Assembly: GCA_965220305.1 (NCBI GenBank)
Contig: OZ244817.1
Location: 1,426,001 to 1,490,000 of the forward strand
Direction: 5' to 3'
Length of the DNA: 64,000 bases
Origin: G965220305 sp965220305
GTDB taxonomy: Bacteria; Chloroflexota; Dehalococcoidia; Lucifugimonadales; UBA3495
The translations under genes and the position numbers were made by a program. Within the stretch, counting starts at the first letter, position 1, and each line of letters begins with the position of its first letter. This document shows, piece after piece, positions 8,514-16,511 of this stretch. The notes below the pieces were generated by a model that had not been told where the DNA came from, made no database searches, and was given only the letters and a program-made list of their open reading frames with translations.

Positions 8514-8939
8514 TTGGACTTTTGTATCTTTTGCAGGATTGTCTCGGGGCGGCTCCCGTCAAGCATGGTCTACCGAAATGACGCCGTGGCAGCCTTTATG
8601 GACATCCGACCAGTTACGTCGGGATACACCCTGTTGGTGCCCACAAGCCACAGGTCCGGCATTGCCGAGTTGGACCAAGCGACAGTCGCCGCCCTATTCG
8701 AGGCAGCCCCGTCGGTGACCCGGGCGCTCTACCGGGCCACGGGCTGCGAAGGAGTCAACTGGTTCGTCGCCGACGGCGAGGCGGCGGGCCAGGAAGTCTT
8801 GCACTTTCACCTGCACCTTATCCCCCGTTACCAGGGAGACGGCTACGGTCTACGCTTCCCGCCCGGCTACGGAGGGACGACGCCACGGGAGGTGTTGGAC
8901 GAAATGGCCAGCGCCATTGGCAACGCCCTGGAAACCTGA
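8514..8939 (+). CDS. HIT family nucleotide-binding hydrolase
   Basis: 141 residues, a usual length for HIT proteins. The histidine triad is seen as HFHLHLIPR near residue 101, matching H-phi-H-phi-H-phi-phi. The N-terminus CIFCRIVSGRLP carries the Cys pair seen in zinc-binding HINT-like members, and the nucleotide-site segment GYTLLVPTSHRSG is present. Members hydrolyse AMP-lysine-type phosphoramidates, Ap4A or related nucleotides. Start is TTG at 8514 with GAGGTGAG about 9 bases upstream; no ATG serves better. It follows the CMD array by 89 bases and may be read from it. Convergent with the amidase gene. Confidence 0.9.
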   Translation: MDFCIFCRIVSGRLPSSMVYRNDAVAAFMDIRPVTSGYTLLVPTSHRSGIAELDQATVAALFEAAPSVTRALYRATGCEGVNWFVADGEAAGQEVLHFHLHLIPRYQGDGYGLRFPPGYGGTTPREVLDEMASAIGNALET

Positions 8940-9057
8940 CACCGAGCGGTTACGCCCGGACTGGTGGGATAGCCCTTCCCGCCGTCAGCGGCAGCACCGA
9001 CCCGATCCCGGGCCGGAGAGCACGGGCCGTGTCCTTAGACCTTGGGCCAGCCGCGCC

Positions 9058-9092
9058 ACCCCTGGATTCCGGCCTCCGCCGGAATGACGGGG
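9058..9092. repeat. CCTGGATTCCGGCCTCCGCC repeat hairpin
   Basis: A dispersed intergenic repeat with stem ATTCCGGC (9066-9073) and GCCGGAAT (9078-9085). Near-identical copies sit near 16330, 18838, 22980, 40147 and 62580. It lies between two convergent genes. Confidence 0.7.
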
Positions 9093-9110
9093 GTGGAGGC
9101 GGCTAACTGA

Positions 9111-9131
9111 GGCCCGGGAAATGCCCGGGCC
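9111..9131. terminator. Hairpin between convergent HIT and amidase genes
   Basis: GGCCCGGG (9111-9118) pairs with CCCGGGCC (9124-9131) around a 5-base loop, 9 bases beyond the amidase stop. A GC-rich symmetrical stem between convergent genes suits a bidirectional terminator; there is no strong T tract on either side. Confidence 0.5.
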
Positions 9132-9139
9132 AGGCCCTT

Positions 9140-10558
9140 TCAGATACCGCTGGGACGGTGCTGGGCCCACGGCCTGGCGCCCTCGAAGGCTGCCGACGCC
9201 TTCAAGACCGTGCTTTCGTCACCACACCGCCCCACAATCTGAAGGCCAACGGGCAGTCCCTCCGACGAAAAGCCGCAGGGAATACTGGCCGCGGGGTTTC
9301 CCGTGAGGTTGAAGGGACGGGTCATGGGAGAGAAGGCTCCCCGGCCCGGAACGTCCACGCCGCCGATGCGGGTCGGGGGCTGCTCGACGGGGAAAGCGGG
9401 CACCGCCAGAGTCGGGGTGAGCAGCAGGTCGTAATCTTCCATCAGGTCGTCCACCCGGGCGCGCATTTCATCCACCGCCCGGATGGAACCGGCGTAGTCC
9501 GCGCCGGTCACCTGTTGGGCGTGCTCGAAGCAGAAGCGGGCGTTGTCGGTGAGCAGTTCGGGGCACTGGTCCAGCAGGTGGCCGTAGCCGAGGTAATTGC
9601 CGATGTAGAAGATGTTTAGGAAGGCGGGCACCGGGTCGTCCAGCTCGAACACCGGCTCGTCCACGTTGCAGCCCAATTCCTCGAAGACCCGGGCCGCCTG
9701 GGAGGTGATGCCGACCACCTCCGGATCGATGACGGCGTAACCCATGTTGGAACTCCAGGCGATGCGAAGACCGGAGATGGCGGCCCCCAACCCCGCCTGG
9801 AAGTCGGGAGGCGATTCCCGCATGGATGCGGGGTCGCGGCGGTCGCGGCCCGCCAACACCTGCAACAGGGCGGCGGCGTCCCGCACCGTGCGGGCCATGG
9901 GGCCGGACTGGGAAGTTAGGTTGGGAGCGGGGCGTCCCAGGCCGCCCGCCCGGGGCACCCGACCCAGGGTGGGCTTGATTCCATACAGGCCACAAAAGCT
10001 GCTGGGGTTGCGGATGGAGCCTCCGCCATCGGTGCCGGTGGCGATGGGGCACATTCCGGCGGCCACCGCCGCCCCCGCGCCGCCGCTGGAACCCCCCGCG
10101 GTGCGGCTGGTGTCCCAGGGATTGCGGCAGGGTTCGCCCAGCCGGTTCTCCGTTGTTCCCTGAAGGCCGAATTCCGGGGTGTTGGTCTTCCCCAGCAACA
10201 CCGCTCCCGAGGTCTTCACCCGCTCGGCTACCACCGAATCGATGTCCGGCACGGTGTCCCGAAAGGCCAGGGAGCCCATGGTGGAGCGGATTCCCCTGGT
10301 GGCTTCCAGGTCCTTGATGGAGATGGGAATACCCAGCAGCGGCATACCCTGGACTCCCCGCTCCAGCTTTTCGTCGGCGGCTTGGGCGGCGGCCATAGCC
10401 TCTTCCCCAGTGACGGTCAGAAAGGCATTGAGGGTCGGATTGAGGCGGTCAATCCGACGCAGGTAGAGCTCGGTCAACTCCCGGGACGAGACCTGCCGGG
10501 TGTCCAGAAGCTCCCGAAGCTGGTATACGGGCGCGTAGAGTAGGTTGCTGTCGGGCAT
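9140..10558 (-). CDS. Amidase, amidase-signature family
   Basis: 472 residues, the normal size for amidase-signature enzymes, which hydrolyse amides through a Ser-cisSer-Lys triad. The catalytic Lys82 lies in PISIKDLEATRG, the cis-Ser at about 157 in TAGGSSGGAGAAVAAG, and the nucleophile Ser181 in GTDGGGSIRNPSSFCG; all are intact. The family's GLYGIKPTLGRVP segment follows. No signal peptide, so cytoplasmic. It stands alone on the minus strand with a gap to rtcB upstream. GatA is an alternative within the same superfamily, but no gatB or gatC is adjacent and the C-terminal half is shorter than typical GatA, so a catabolic amidase is preferred. Confidence 0.88.
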   Translation of the reverse strand: MPDSNLLYAPVYQLRELLDTRQVSSRELTELYLRRIDRLNPTLNAFLTVTGEEAMAAAQAADEKLERGVQGMPLLGIPISIKDLEATRGIRSTMGSLAFRDTVPDIDSVVAERVKTSGAVLLGKTNTPEFGLQGTTENRLGEPCRNPWDTSRTAGGSSGGAGAAVAAGMCPIATGTDGGGSIRNPSSFCGLYGIKPTLGRVPRAGGLGRPAPNLTSQSGPMARTVRDAAALLQVLAGRDRRDPASMRESPPDFQAGLGAAISGLRIAWSSNMGYAVIDPEVVGITSQAARVFEELGCNVDEPVFELDDPVPAFLNIFYIGNYLGYGHLLDQCPELLTDNARFCFEHAQQVTGADYAGSIRAVDEMRARVDDLMEDYDLLLTPTLAVPAFPVEQPPTRIGGVDVPGRGAFSPMTRPFNLTGNPAASIPCGFSSEGLPVGLQIVGRCGDESTVLKASAAFEGARPWAQHRPSGI

Positions 10559-10598
10559 GGCGTTTCCCTTCCCAGTATCCTTTAATCATCCATGACGA

Positions 10599-10646
10599 CC
10601 CCGCTCATGGTGAACCTGCTCTTCGACAAGCTCGGGCTGAGCGGGG
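10599..10646. repeat. Degenerate copy of the GCTCATCCTGAGCTTGTCGAA palindrome
   Basis: CCCCGCTCA on the left and TTCGACAAGCTCGGGCTGAGCGGGG on the right form an imperfect inverted repeat related to the perfect one at 776-837. It lies between the amidase gene and rtcB. Confidence 0.6.
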
Positions 10647-10709
10647 ACTATACCCTGTGGGGCCTTCCTGTCCAACGGGCGCAACTTTTGGGCAGGAGCG
10701 TATTGCAGA

Positions 10710-11891
10710 CTAGGCCCCCTTGACGTTCACTATTTGCCGGAAGGTGTGGACGACTTCGACCAAGTCCTGGGACTGCTCCATGACCAGGTCAACATCCTTG
10801 TAGGCGCCGGGCAACTCGTCCAAGAAGGACTCGGAACGGTGTACCTCAATCCCCGCCATGAGCTGGTCAAAGTCCTCCATAGTAAAGGACTTACGCGCCT
10901 GGCCCCGGCTCATGCGCCGTCCCGCCCCGTGGGGGGCGGTGTCAAAGGAGGCCCCGTTGCCCTTGCCCCGCACCACGTAGCTGGCCGTGCCCATAGAACC
11001 CGGTATCAGCCCCAATTGCCCCTCCCTGGCCTGGATGGCCCCCTTGCGCGACACCAGGATATTCTTGCCGTAGTGGTCCTCCCGCTGGGTGAAGTTGTGG
11101 TGGCACTGGATGCGCTCCACCTCGTCGAACTCGCCAAAGCGGTGCTGGAGGATTCTCAGGATGCGCTCGATCATCTCTTCCCGGTTGAGTCGGGCGAAGT
11201 CCTGGGCCCACGCCAGATCGGTCAGGTAGTCATCGAATTCGGGCGTGTCCTCCACCAGGTAGGCCAGGTCGGGGTCAGGCAGGTCGATGTACCACTTTTC
11301 CATCAATGCCTTGGCGGTCTTGATGTGGTGGACGGCCAGTTTGTTTCCGACGCCGCGCGAGCCGGAATGCAGGAACGCCCAGATGGAGTCCTCTTCGTCC
11401 ACCACAATTTCAATGAAGTGGTTGCCGGAGCCCAACGACCCTAGCTGCTTCCGCCAGTTGCGGTCAACCTTGTCGTAGAAATCGAGCCGTCCCAACTCAG
11501 CGGCCTGGGACTCCAGTTGCTCGATTCGGGGCTTTGCCGTCCTCTTGAGGCTCCGGTTGTAGTGACCGGCGCTCAGGGGTACCTGCCCCTCAATGGCTTT
11601 GCGGATGTCGGAGAGGTTTTCGGGCATGTCGCCCCGGGTTAGGGGCGTCTTGGCGGCAATCATGCCGCACCCGATGTCCACGCCGACAGCGGCGGGGATG
11701 ATGGCCCGCAGGGTAGGAATGCAGGAGCCGACGGTGGCGCCCATACCGAAGTGACAGTCGGGCATGACGGCGACGTGCTTGAATATGAAGGGCATCTGCG
11801 CCAGGTTCTTGACCTGTTGCAGGGCCGACTCCTCTATCTGCTCCTCGGGCAGCCAGGATAGTACGTTGGGGCCAATATTACGTGGTGGCAC
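10710..11891 (-). CDS. rtcB: RNA-splicing ligase RtcB
   Basis: 393 residues, near the length of E. coli RtcB. RtcB joins RNA 3-prime-phosphate or 2,3-cyclic-phosphate ends to 5-prime-OH ends using GTP and Mn2+. The family fingerprints are all visible: MPDCHFGMGATVG near residue 43, the metal site GVDIGCGM, LGSLGSGNHFIEI, HSGSRGVGN, and the guanylation-site region DTAPHGAGRRMSR with the His that takes GMP. No archease, RtcA or RtcR gene is next to it, so it may serve RNA repair rather than tRNA splicing here; that is inference. Transcribed alone, with a gap of over 450 bases upstream holding a repeat element. Confidence 0.93.
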   Translation of the reverse strand: MPPRNIGPNVLSWLPEEQIEESALQQVKNLAQMPFIFKHVAVMPDCHFGMGATVGSCIPTLRAIIPAAVGVDIGCGMIAAKTPLTRGDMPENLSDIRKAIEGQVPLSAGHYNRSLKRTAKPRIEQLESQAAELGRLDFYDKVDRNWRKQLGSLGSGNHFIEIVVDEEDSIWAFLHSGSRGVGNKLAVHHIKTAKALMEKWYIDLPDPDLAYLVEDTPEFDDYLTDLAWAQDFARLNREEMIERILRILQHRFGEFDEVERIQCHHNFTQREDHYGKNILVSRKGAIQAREGQLGLIPGSMGTASYVVRGKGNGASFDTAPHGAGRRMSRGQARKSFTMEDFDQLMAGIEVHRSESFLDELPGAYKDVDLVMEQSQDLVEVVHTFRQIVNVKGA

Positions 11892-12070
11892 GGTGGTCTC
11901 CTTGTAATGTTTGGAAAAAGGTAGTCTTCCCAGTGTATCACGACAGGTTGAGGATTCTACAGGGCCGGGTTGGATGCCCAGGGTCTTCCGATTGTGCCAG
12001 GAAGGCCGCTCATAGCCTGCACTCCGCGGAAGCGGGGCGGTGAACTTGTCGAACCATCACCCCCTCCAAC

Positions 12071-12270
12071 CAGGATCTTTCGATTTTCCGCGGCGAAGCT
12101 AGGCGGGCTCTTGGGTCGGACTCCCTTGGCTGTCATTCTGAGGGGCCACATCCCTGTCATTCTGAGGAACTTGCGACGAAGAATCTAAAGCGCTCCGGTT
12201 GCAAAAGGGGTTAGGACACCTACCACTTTAGATTCTTCGCTCCGCTCAGAATGACAATCAAAAGATCCTG
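12071..12270. mobile_element. MITE-like element, CAGGATCTTT-ended copy
   Basis: CAGGATCTTTCGATT (12071) and AATCAAAAGATCCTG (12256-12270) form imperfect terminal inverted repeats. The inside holds two TGTCATTCTGAGG half-sites (12130, 12153) and one inverted TTAGATTCTTCGCT...AGAATGACA (12227-12255), the same interior module as the 5599 element. It fills the gap between rtcB and the epoxide-hydrolase-like gene, where I see no gene. No clear target duplication. Confidence 0.65.
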
Positions 12271-12354
12271 CTCCTCCAGCACTCCCCCTTGACGGGAAGG
12301 TTGGAATGGGGGTGTGGTTAGGCCGGCTTACCGTAGAGGAGTGAGCAAGGTTGC

Positions 12355-13230
12355 TCACCGCCTTAGGAACTCCACTATCCTCAGGTTGACCTCTTCCGGT
12401 CTTTCCTGGTGCATGAAGTGGCCGGCGCCGGGGATAATCACCTTCTCCAGTCGGCCGGTGAAGAAGCGGTCCATGTTCTCGCTCTCGAAGGAGTCCAGCC
12501 TTTTGGGGCGGTCTCGGGTGCCGTGCAGCGCCAGGGTGGATACGGTGACCGGGCCTGCGTTGACCCGCTCCTGTTCTTCCCGGGTCGAAGGGTCTTGCAG
12601 GGACGGATCGTACCTGGCCCGATAGTAACTGAGGGCGGCTTCGACCACCCCCGGCTTGCGGAAGGTCTCGCGAATGCTTTCCAGGGCAGAGGCTGGGATG
12701 TCCCACTCCGGGGAGGCGTCGCGCCACCATTCCTCGACGAAGGCGTAGTCGTTGTACGCCACCGCCTGCTCGGCGAAGGGCAACTGGAAGAAGTAGGAGT
12801 GCCAGGTGCCCTTGAGGTATTGATAGCTCATCTGCAAGTCCCGGTCGGCCCGACCCGAGGCTATGATTACCAGCTTGTTCACCTTTTCCGGGGCCAGGAC
12901 CGTCGCGCCGGTAACGGCCCCGGCTCCCCAGTCATTGCCTATCAGGTAAGCCTGTTCCGCACCCAGAGCGTCAATCAGGGCCAGCACGTCCTTGCAGAGG
13001 AGGACGGCCCCGTACAGGCCATCCTTGGGCGCTTCGGTAGGTGCATACCCGCGCATAAAGGGCGCGACGGCACGGAACCCGGCTTCGGCCAGGTCGGGCA
13101 GCAGGTGGCGGAAGGAGTAGGCATGGTCGGGGAACCCGTGGAAGCACAGGGCCAGGGGCCCTTCACCCATTTCCAGGTAGGAAAAACTAATCCCATTGGC
13201 GAGCACGGTCCCCGTTTTGAAATCAGCCAT
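12355..13230 (-). CDS. Alpha/beta hydrolase, epoxide-hydrolase-like
   Basis: 291 residues of the alpha/beta hydrolase fold. The oxyanion motif HGFPD is at 31-35. The nucleophile elbow reads GNDWGAG with Asp100 in the nucleophile position, as in epoxide hydrolases and haloalkane dehalogenases, instead of Ser. The charge-relay His is in PGAGHFMHQERPEEV near residue 272. The HGFPD motif and an aspartyl nucleophile favour a soluble epoxide hydrolase over a dehalogenase, which usually has Trp after the Asp plus a second halide-binding Trp or Asn; Trp101 is present, so dehalogenase cannot be fully excluded. Same strand as the following hydrolase and esterase genes, with 100 bases between. Confidence 0.85.
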   Translation of the reverse strand: MADFKTGTVLANGISFSYLEMGEGPLALCFHGFPDHAYSFRHLLPDLAEAGFRAVAPFMRGYAPTEAPKDGLYGAVLLCKDVLALIDALGAEQAYLIGNDWGAGAVTGATVLAPEKVNKLVIIASGRADRDLQMSYQYLKGTWHSYFFQLPFAEQAVAYNDYAFVEEWWRDASPEWDIPASALESIRETFRKPGVVEAALSYYRARYDPSLQDPSTREEQERVNAGPVTVSTLALHGTRDRPKRLDSFESENMDRFFTGRLEKVIIPGAGHFMHQERPEEVNLRIVEFLRR

Positions 13231-13330
13231 CGTTCTTGCTGGACTCTCCTTTCAAGGGTGGTTTGGTCATTCCGCAGCCCACCGGACCCCTCGGAGGTCA
13301 GGGAGGCCGGAGACCAGGTGAAGCGGCCAT

Positions 13331-14104
13331 CTAGTGTTGGCCGATGAACTCCAAGACCAGGCCGTTCCAGACCTGGGGCCTCTCCCAAAAACCGGCGTGT
13401 CCCGCCTCGGGCAGAGAGACAAAGCGGCTGGCGGGAATGTGGGCCGCCAGCATCCGCATCAGCACCGGGGGCGAGAGCAGGTCCGCTTCCCCCGAAAGCA
13501 CCAGCACCGGGACCCGCATGGTCTGCAACCCGGCGTAGGTGATGGGCTCGCGCGGGGGCTGGGCGGGCAAGATTCCGTAGGGACGGCTGGCCAGCTCAAT
13601 TTCCAACCAACGGGCCGCGCCCTCCGGGTCGGCGCCCCGGTAGGAGGGGCCAAGCTCGCGCAGTTCCGCCGGAAGTTGCTGAATCTCCGCCGGTCGCAGC
13701 CGATTCTGGACCTCCAGGTATTCGGCGTCCTGGACTCCCCCGATGGTGTTGGCCGCCACCAAGCTGCGGACTCGCTCGGGATGGCCCAGGGCGTAGTCCA
13801 GCGCGGCAATGCCACCGGCTGCCGTCGCCACCAGGTGGAAACGTTCCAGTCCCAGGTCCTCCACCAGCCCGTGGAGGTCATCTCCCACGAACCCCGGTTG
13901 ATGCTCCGGGTCGGTGGGGCGGGAACGGCCCCAGGTGCGCCGGTCGTAGGTGATGCAACGGTAGCCCGCTGCCGTGAAGGCAGGTAGCTGGTACACCCAG
14001 CTTTCACAGCCGCCGGTGGCGGCGTGCAGGAAAATTACCGGCGTTCCGGGACCCCCGGTGTCCTCGTAGCGCAGGTCCACACCCGGCAGAGTTACAAAGG
14101 GCAT
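13331..14104 (-). CDS. Alpha/beta hydrolase fold protein lacking the usual nucleophile serine
   Basis: 257 residues from the ATG at 14104, chosen because AGGAGA lies about 10 bases upstream; an in-frame ATG at 14134 would add ten residues across that site. The fold is clear: VIFLHAATGG oxyanion loop, YDRRTWGRS after strand 4, VLVLSGEADLLSPP acid region and PEAGHAGFWERPQ with the His. The elbow normally reading GxSxGG reads ATAAGG at 93-98, so Ala95 replaces the nucleophile. Either the protein is non-hydrolytic, or it uses a different chemistry as some cofactor-free members do. DNA reads GCG-ACG-GCA-GCC there, and the frame is intact on both sides. Confidence 0.8.
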   Translation of the reverse strand: MPFVTLPGVDLRYEDTGGPGTPVIFLHAATGGCESWVYQLPAFTAAGYRCITYDRRTWGRSRPTDPEHQPGFVGDDLHGLVEDLGLERFHLVATAAGGIAALDYALGHPERVRSLVAANTIGGVQDAEYLEVQNRLRPAEIQQLPAELRELGPSYRGADPEGAARWLEIELASRPYGILPAQPPREPITYAGLQTMRVPVLVLSGEADLLSPPVLMRMLAAHIPASRFVSLPEAGHAGFWERPQVWNGLVLEFIGQH

Positions 14105-14246
14105 GACGTCAACATCTCCTGTAGGGTTTCCCATTTAGGGTTGATGATTGAAGCCCCCGCAGCCGCAACCGCGCCACCGTCCCACGTTGGGAAGACTTCA
14201 CAATCTCACCAGATTTGGACCAGAAGGATGCCGGTTTACCGGGCTC

Positions 14247-15164
14247 TTACGGTTGCCAGTGGGGAGGCAGACTGGGCGCAGCCAGCCCAAACTGTTGGGT
14301 CAACCATTCCTCGCTGTACACGCCGTCTCTGAAGCCGGAATGTTCCGACTCATGCACCAGGGTTTCACCCTTGAGACCCCGTACCAGGGGTTCCAGGGTG
14401 TCGGCGGCCAGGCCCGCGCCGTCGGAACCGGCCATCAGCAGCGTCGCGGCGTTAACCTGCGGCGCGAACCACCTGAGATCAAAGTAGGAAAGGGTATGGC
14501 GGACCTGCTCCCGGCGGGAGGGATGCAGGCGCAGGTAATCGTTAATCTCCTCCAGGGGGTAGGCAGTGGTGCGCGGGGCCAGGTCGGAGGCCCCGTAGGA
14601 CAGGGCGGGGGTGCAAACGACGTGGGTAACCTGGGAGCACAGGGCCGCCGTTATCAGGGCCAGGTCGGCGCCGATGGCCGCCACCCGAGTCCCATCCACC
14701 TCGGGGCGAGCGGCCAGGTACTCCAAGCCCCGGCAGCAATCGGCGACGATGCCCCGGTAGACGTAGCTTGTGGGGTCGTCGATGCCGTCGGTGAGCAGGC
14801 CGGGAAAGCTGGCAGAGTAGGGCTGGTCCGACAGCCGCTGTCCCCGAGCGGCAAGGGCGAAGGTAACGTACTCCCGACGCTGCCCGTTGGCCGTGCCCTG
14901 GGGCACCAGGTCCACCACGCTGCCGTAGCGGGGCAGGAAATACTTGGCCGGAAATGGACCGCTTCCCTTGGGAATGCTCAGGTAGGCAAAAATTCGGTAG
15001 GGCCCGATGGAAGTGAGGCGCACCCCGTAGGCCGTGGCAAAGTCCGTGGCCCGCAACGGAATCTCCTCCACCTCCGGGGCGGGGGGCAGGTCTGCCAACT
15101 CCCCCAGGGTTGTCTCCCAGTAGCTATCGAAGTCACCCGGCTTCGCGCCGGTCAGTGTCGTCAT
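14247..15164 (-). CDS. Acetylxylan-esterase-like alpha/beta hydrolase, degenerate paralogue
   Basis: 305 residues from ATG 15164. It aligns with the upstream neighbour through the whole fold (GDFDSYWETTLGEL, then SFPGLLTDGIDDPTSYVYRG, then DCCRGLEYLAARPEVDGTRVAAIG), so the two are tandem paralogues. Where the neighbour has the esterase elbow GHSQGG, this one has GADLAL, with Asp167 at the nucleophile position and the last Gly lost. An acid-like SDGAG and a possible His (HESEHSG) remain. The start lies 13 bases after the neighbour's stop, so they are co-transcribed. Function may be non-catalytic, or altered; this is inference. A longer upstream in-frame extension is out-of-frame reading through the neighbour and was not used. 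Confidence 0.8.
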   Translation of the reverse strand: MTTLTGAKPGDFDSYWETTLGELADLPPAPEVEEIPLRATDFATAYGVRLTSIGPYRIFAYLSIPKGSGPFPAKYFLPRYGSVVDLVPQGTANGQRREYVTFALAARGQRLSDQPYSASFPGLLTDGIDDPTSYVYRGIVADCCRGLEYLAARPEVDGTRVAAIGADLALITAALCSQVTHVVCTPALSYGASDLAPRTTAYPLEEINDYLRLHPSRREQVRHTLSYFDLRWFAPQVNAATLLMAGSDGAGLAADTLEPLVRGLKGETLVHESEHSGFRDGVYSEEWLTQQFGLAAPSLPPHWQP

Positions 15165-15177
15165 ATCGTCAAGTCCG

Positions 15178-16104
15178 CTAGGGTTTAAGGTGTTGGGCCA
15201 GGAAGGCGTCGATAATGGCTCGGTGCTGGTAGTTGTTGGCGTCGTGGCCGTGACCGTCGTAGCCGTAAATCTGCTTGTCGGCGCTGGCGATGGCGTTGAA
15301 CGTGGCGTAACCCGTCTCCGGTGGGCAGGTGCTGTCCTGCAACCCCACGTTAATGATGATGGGGCAGCTAATCCGGTGGGCCAGGTTGATGCCATCAAAG
15401 TAGGCCAGGGTCTCTTCCACCTGCTGGCGGCTGTCCGGGTTCATCCTCAGATAGTCGGCTATCTCCTGGTAGGGATAGGCGTCGGTCAGCTCAATGGCGT
15501 CCATGAACCCGCACAGGTAGGGGGCTCCCGCAGCGGCGGCCCTAATCTCCGGTCGCAGCGCGGCGGTGGAGATGGTGAGACCCCCGCCCTGGCTGTGTCC
15601 GGTCACGCCGATTCGATCACTGTCCACTTCCTCCCGGCCCAGGAGGAACTCCACACCCCGGCAGGCGTCCATGTAGAAACCACGGTAGGAGTAGGTGTTC
15701 CGGTCCACCACGCCGTAGGTGAGCAGGCCGGGGTAGCCGGGGTTGAACTGGCGGTTGCTGCGCAGTTTGCCCCGGGGCGCGACGCTGAAGGCCGCGTAGT
15801 TCTGGCGCGCCCACACCTTGGGCACCGGCGGCTCCATGTTGTAACCCGGGACCTGGAGCAGTCCGGGCAACCGCCCATCCCGCTGCTTGGGCAGGGCGTA
15901 CCACCCGGCGATGCGTACCCGGTCCAGGCTGGTGTAGAAGACCTCGTAGACGTCAATTTCCTCCGTGGAACGCAGAGGGTCGAGCGCCACCTCCGGGTCC
16001 AGGGGAATCTTGGCCGTCTCGGCCAGCACCTCTTCCCAGAACTCGTCAATGTCCTCGGGTTTCCTTACCTTGCTAACGTATTTGTCGGCGGCTAACCTGG
16101 GCAT
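15178..16104 (-). CDS. Acetylxylan esterase (AXE1) / cephalosporin-C deacetylase family esterase
   Basis: 308 residues from ATG 16104 with AGGAAAG upstream. AXE1-family enzymes remove acetyl groups from xylo-oligosaccharides, cephalosporin C or other esters. Visible motifs: RGQ-loop equivalent APRGKLRSN near 110, NTYSYRGFYMDACRGVEFL at about 136-154, nucleophile Ser171 in TGHSQGGG, acid Asp257 in VGLQDSTCPPET, and His in GHGHDAN near 285. All triad residues are present, in contrast to the downstream paralogue. No signal peptide, so probably cytoplasmic. Forms an operon with the degenerate copy, and perhaps with the two hydrolases that follow. Confidence 0.87.
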   Translation of the reverse strand: MPRLAADKYVSKVRKPEDIDEFWEEVLAETAKIPLDPEVALDPLRSTEEIDVYEVFYTSLDRVRIAGWYALPKQRDGRLPGLLQVPGYNMEPPVPKVWARQNYAAFSVAPRGKLRSNRQFNPGYPGLLTYGVVDRNTYSYRGFYMDACRGVEFLLGREEVDSDRIGVTGHSQGGGLTISTAALRPEIRAAAAGAPYLCGFMDAIELTDAYPYQEIADYLRMNPDSRQQVEETLAYFDGINLAHRISCPIIINVGLQDSTCPPETGYATFNAIASADKQIYGYDGHGHDANNYQHRAIIDAFLAQHLKP

Positions 16105-16251
16105 GAACTTTCCTGAAACCCCTCTCAATAGGATATGGAGTCGGTGGGACCGCTCCAAGTCTGCCACTGGACCTGTGCCAGGCAACCATGTTCGGTGAAT
16201 GGAGTCTACGTGGCGCTTACCCCGCCGTCAACAGAGATGGAAGGGGCGTTC

Positions 16252-16370
16252 CAAGGTCTTTGGATTGCCACCCTGGTCAGCTTGAGCGGCGCAAAGGGTC
16301 TGAGGTCTCCGGCTAGCACAGCCTCCCCACCCCTGGATTCCGGCCTCCGCCGGGAATACCCGTGGCCTGG
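16252..16370. repeat. Partial intergenic repeat with CCTGGATTCCGGCCTCCGCC core
   Basis: AAGGTCTTTGGATTGCC at 16253 resembles the left end of the CAGGGTCTTT elements, and the GGATTCCGG hairpin core follows at 16336. The right end is degenerate. It fills the 407-base gap between the divergent esterase and amidohydrolase genes; no coding sequence seen there. Confidence 0.5.
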
Positions 16371-16511
16371 CGAAGGCCAGACACATCAGCCCCCAAGTGT
16401 GCCATACTGTCCTGGTATCGGCGATGCCGCCACCGGGCCCACGACCCGTTGAGTCACGATTTTGGACAGCCCTAACAGGGGACAACAGCGGCCAGTCCCC
16501 CGGAGAAGGTG

